A stretch of DNA of 64,000 nucleotides from VXNE01 sp965208745 (GTDB taxonomy: Bacteria > Pseudomonadota > Gammaproteobacteria > Pseudomonadales > Azotimanducaceae): NCBI GenBank assembly GCA_965208745.1, contig CBDBPN010000004.1, positions 806,001-870,000 of the forward strand, given 5' to 3'. Positions 61,548 to 64,000 of this stretch are shown piece after piece (the stretch's first letter is position 1; every line of letters begins with the position of its first letter). The notes under the pieces were generated by a model. The model was not told where the DNA came from. It made no database searches and worked only from the letters and a program-made list of their open reading frames with translations. Both the position numbers and the translations under genes were made by a program.

Positions 61548-62465
61548 CTACGACTCATCCTGTCCCATGGTCAACGCCGGCAGTCGAAACACCTGTCTGC
61601 GATGCCATCGCACGTGCGCGACCAGCGGAACGTCGTGGCTGAACAACGGTCGTCGCAGGCGCTCGCCATGGAAGTCGCGCAGCAAGCGCAATGCCGCGCT
61701 CTGCCCATGTACCTCGCTCGACACCACGATGCGGAACCCCTCACGGAGTGACTCCAGCCCCCATGCGCCGCGATCGAGCGCCTGGTGATGAAAGCCGCAC
61801 AGGGCAAGGCCATTGCTGACCTCGTCCGGGCCTCCGGCCGCGTGCCAGCGGATGTGCGCAGCCTCCAACCCGAGCAGGTCGTCGCCGAGGCGGATGTCGT
61901 AGTCGCATACGGCGCACCGCCTCTCGTACGCGCGCAGTACGGCAGAGCGGAAGCCGGGATCGCGGACAGGGGCCCGCGCGTCTCGTACCACCCACTCCGC
62001 GCGTAGTCCAACCGCGCCGCGAATGTCGTCGTGGAGGGATTCGGGAAAATGGCCCTGGAGCAGAAGCTGTGCCGCCTCCGCTACGAGTTCCGCATTCCCG
62101 AGTAGCAACCGATGGCCCGCCTCCGACAGTCCTCCCTCTATCCCTTGGCGGCGCAGCGCAGTCTTGTGGAAGTCGCCGGACGCGGACTTGGGCACGCTGT
62201 CGGCCCCGGGCACCTCCCAAAGGCCATCGCCGCGCAGGCGCCCAAAGGGATACTCCGGATGCAGGGCCGTGCGCGGCGGCCCGAAACGCCGCAACAACCC
62301 GGTCAACGGGCCTTCGATCTCCTCGAACGGAGCCAGGCGGCGCTCGCCGCGTTGGAGCCGACCGAGGGCGAGGAGCAGGAGCAATGGCTTGCTCGGCGCC
62401 CGTTGGCCGCCGGAGCTCCACACGTTGACGTTCCGAATGCGCGCCAGGAAGTCCCTTCTGTCCAC
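61548..62465 (-). CDS. Phosphorothioate-type HNH restriction endonuclease
   Basis: 305 residues. Residues 15-160 match the sulfur-binding domain of phosphorothioation-dependent restriction enzymes: 'SSGGQRAPSKPLLLLLALGRL' and 'RFGPPRTALHPEYPF', then 'GDGLWEV'. Residues 185-245 are an HNH nuclease of the ScoMcrA type: 'CAVCDYDIRL', 'EAAHIRWHAAGGPDEVSNG' and 'CGFHHQALDRG' (H, N, H and zinc Cys). Type IV enzymes of this family cut DNA carrying a sulfur-modified backbone. GTG start at 62465 with AAGGTGGAG three bases upstream. No dnd/ssp modification genes are in the window. Confidence 0.85.
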   Translation of the reverse strand: MDRRDFLARIRNVNVWSSGGQRAPSKPLLLLLALGRLQRGERRLAPFEEIEGPLTGLLRRFGPPRTALHPEYPFGRLRGDGLWEVPGADSVPKSASGDFHKTALRRQGIEGGLSEAGHRLLLGNAELVAEAAQLLLQGHFPESLHDDIRGAVGLRAEWVVRDARAPVRDPGFRSAVLRAYERRCAVCDYDIRLGDDLLGLEAAHIRWHAAGGPDEVSNGLALCGFHHQALDRGAWGLESLREGFRIVVSSEVHGQSAALRLLRDFHGERLRRPLFSHDVPLVAHVRWHRRQVFRLPALTMGQDES

Positions 62466-62570
62466 GGCTCCACCTTGCAGCGGAATGCCGCACCGCTGCA
62501 AGCCATCGTCGTTCTGTATCATCCCGCGCGTTCCAGGGACAAGAGTCGCCCGACAGCAGCGAGGACACCA

Positions 62571-63440
62571 ATGGATCTCACCAAACCCGGCGTCTGGTAC
62601 TTCACCGACGGCATGTCCGCAGCCGAGGCCGCGGACGCCGCGCAGCGCATCGAGTCGCTGGGCTACAGCGCCCTCTGGCTCCCGGAGACGGTCGGCCGCA
62701 ATCCCTTCGCACACGCGGCGTGGCTGCTCGCCAATACGAGCGAGCTGGTCGTCGCCACCGGGATCGCGTCGATCTACCACCGCGAGCCCGGCGTGACGCT
62801 GGCGGCGCAGAACACGCTGGCGGAACAGTCGGGCAACCGCTTCCTGCTCGGCCTCGGCGTCTCGCACAAGCCCATGGTCGAGGGGGTGCGCGGGCTCACG
62901 TACGGCAAGCCCGTAACGACCATGCGGTCGTATCTGGAGAAGATGGACGCGTCGCCCTACAGCGGGCCCAAGCCCGACCCGGCGCCGCCGCGGGTCATCG
63001 CGGCGCTCGGCCCGAAGATGCTGGAACTCGCGCGGGACACCTGCCAGGGCGCGCATCCCTACTTCACCTCGCCGGACCATACCGCCATGGCGCGCAACGT
63101 CATGGGTCCGGACCCGTGGCTCTGCGTCGAACAGAAGGTGATCCTCGAAGAGGACCCGGACCGGGCGCGGGAACTCGGCCGCCAGACCGCCCGGATGTAT
63201 CTGGCGCTGCCGAACTACCAGAACAACTGGCTGCGCATGGGAATGGAGCGGGCGGACCTCGAGGACGGCGGTTCCGACCGTTTCATCGACGCGACGTTCG
63301 CCTGGGGCGACGCCGCGACGATCCGCGCGCGCATCCAGGCGCACTACGACGCCGGCGCGAGCCACGTGTGCATCCAGCCGGTCCACCCCGACGGCGCGCT
63401 CGGCCCGTTGCACTGGGAGGCGCTGGAGGCGCTCGCGTGA
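62571..63440 (+). CDS. LLM-class F420-dependent oxidoreductase
   Basis: 289 residues, TIM-barrel of the luciferase-like family: 'GVWYFTDGMSAAEAADAAQR', 'ESLGYSALWLPET' and 'NRFLLGLGVSHKPMVEG'. Shares the family with the partial gene at 1-306. Most close relatives use F420, but no F420 synthesis genes are visible here. Start ATG at 62571 with GAGG upstream. The stop is shared with the next GTG start (GTGA overlap), so the SDR is co-translated. Confidence 0.88.
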   Translation: MDLTKPGVWYFTDGMSAAEAADAAQRIESLGYSALWLPETVGRNPFAHAAWLLANTSELVVATGIASIYHREPGVTLAAQNTLAEQSGNRFLLGLGVSHKPMVEGVRGLTYGKPVTTMRSYLEKMDASPYSGPKPDPAPPRVIAALGPKMLELARDTCQGAHPYFTSPDHTAMARNVMGPDPWLCVEQKVILEEDPDRARELGRQTARMYLALPNYQNNWLRMGMERADLEDGGSDRFIDATFAWGDAATIRARIQAHYDAGASHVCIQPVHPDGALGPLHWEALEALA

Positions 63441-64000
63441 GCGGCCTCGAGGGCCGGAACGCCGTCGTGACCGGAGCGGCCGGCGTTCTCGGCGCGGCCG
63501 TAGCACAGGCACTTCACGATGCCGGCGCGCGCGTCACGGGCGTCGACATCGCCGCGGCGGACGCGCCCTGGCCGGTGGTCATCGCGGACCTCACCGACCG
63601 CGCCGCGACCGCCGAAGCCCTTGCCGGGATCGGGACGATCGACATCCTCGCCAACATCGCTGGCGGCTTCACGATGGGCGACACGGTGGACGAAACGTCC
63701 GACGAGACCTGGGACTTCATGTTCGACCTGAACGCGCGCACGGTGCTGAACGCGGTGCGCGCCGCCGTGCCGGGCATGCGCGAGCGCGGCTCGGGCAGGA
63801 TCGTGAACATCGGGGCCCGCGCGGCGCTCCGGGGCACGGGGGCGATGGGCGCCTACTGCGCGTCCAAGAGCGTGGTCCTGCGGCTCACGGAAACCCTCGC
63901 GGACGAACTCAAGGCCAGCGGCATCAACGTCAACTGCATCCTGCCGAGCATCATCGACACGCCGCGCAACCGCTCGGACATGCCGGGGGCGGACTTCTCG
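63437..64000 (+). CDS. SDR family NAD(P)-dependent oxidoreductase, 3' end missing
   Basis: First 188 codons of a short-chain dehydrogenase cut by the window edge. 'VVTGAAGVLGAAVAQAL' (TG-x3-G-x-G near residue 12), 'ADLTDRA', 'LANIAGG' (NAG position altered to NIAG), Ser in 'NIGARAAL' region and YCASK with catalytic Tyr/Lys near 150; 'ILPSIIDTPRNR' follows. GTG start at 63437 within GTGA, coupled to the LLM oxidoreductase. Confidence 0.85.
   Translation, partial: MSGLEGRNAVVTGAAGVLGAAVAQALHDAGARVTGVDIAAADAPWPVVIADLTDRAATAEALAGIGTIDILANIAGGFTMGDTVDETSDETWDFMFDLNARTVLNAVRAAVPGMRERGSGRIVNIGARAALRGTGAMGAYCASKSVVLRLTETLADELKASGINVNCILPSIIDTPRNRSDMPGADFS

Overview
The window is GC-rich, densely packed bacterial chromosome. 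The gene families suggest an uncultured, aerobic, Gram-negative proteobacterium: a TonB-dependent receptor, an EnvZ/OmpR-type pair, a lipoprotein octaheme cytochrome c, a SulP permease, glutathione-linked enzymes (class III alcohol dehydrogenase and two gamma-glutamylcyclotransferases) and many stand-alone catabolic enzymes. Assignment to Gammaproteobacteria is an inference from this mix. There is no rRNA, tRNA or CRISPR array that I can see.

Layout. 1-3373: end of a luciferase-like oxidoreductase, a DUF4153 membrane protein and an overlapping MFS transporter. 3495-5357: a more AT-rich four-gene module on the minus strand, led by an XRE-type regulator with a clear promoter and a 26-bp palindromic operator; functions unknown. 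5496-12228: minus-strand run of VOC protein, SDR, sulfatase, Nmad3-domain protein, a truncated M1-peptidase/ABC-permease remnant and a DUF3604 protein. 12391-28297: mostly catabolic genes (dimethylformamidase-like protein, epoxide-hydrolase-like protein, MIP channel, amidohydrolase, class III alcohol dehydrogenase, SulP permease, acyl-CoA synthetase, M20 amidohydrolase, two gamma-glutamylcyclotransferases, FAH protein, esterase), plus a frameshifted SEC-C gene and a decayed DUF4143 ATPase fragment. 28369-30394: an AbiEi/AbiEii toxin-antitoxin pair between a hydrolase tail remnant and the intact paralogue of that hydrolase. 31122-36475: ClpP-like protease, esterase, a complete IS630 element inserted exactly in the esterase stop codon, SDR, two MaoC dehydratases, enoyl-CoA hydratase. 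36716-43714: two-component system, small periplasmic protein, thiolase, TonB receptor. 43827-47521: ThpR, PPK2 and an octaheme cytochrome with TPRs. 47522-48139 is non-coding and holds a strongly structured inverted-repeat element. 48140-58110: heterodimeric ABC exporter, hydrolase, CinA/nucleotidyltransferase fusion, crotonase, Fpg-type glycosylase, tandem universal stress protein, MATE exporter. 58124-62465: two AAA/DUF4143 ATPases, an unknown protein and a phosphorothioate-type HNH restriction enzyme. 62571-64000: a second luciferase-like oxidoreductase and an SDR that runs off the end.

How it fits together. The core theme is breakdown of small organic acids, esters and amides by acyl-CoA chemistry (synthetase, crotonases, MaoC, thiolase) and a range of hydrolases. 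Between these genes sit small accessory units: the XRE module, AbiE, DUF4143 ATPases, the HNH enzyme, IS630 and several remnants. Two expression habits recur. Four gene pairs are joined by a GTGA stop/start overlap, and at least six genes have a -10-like hexamer only 7-9 bases before the start codon, which points to leaderless mRNAs.
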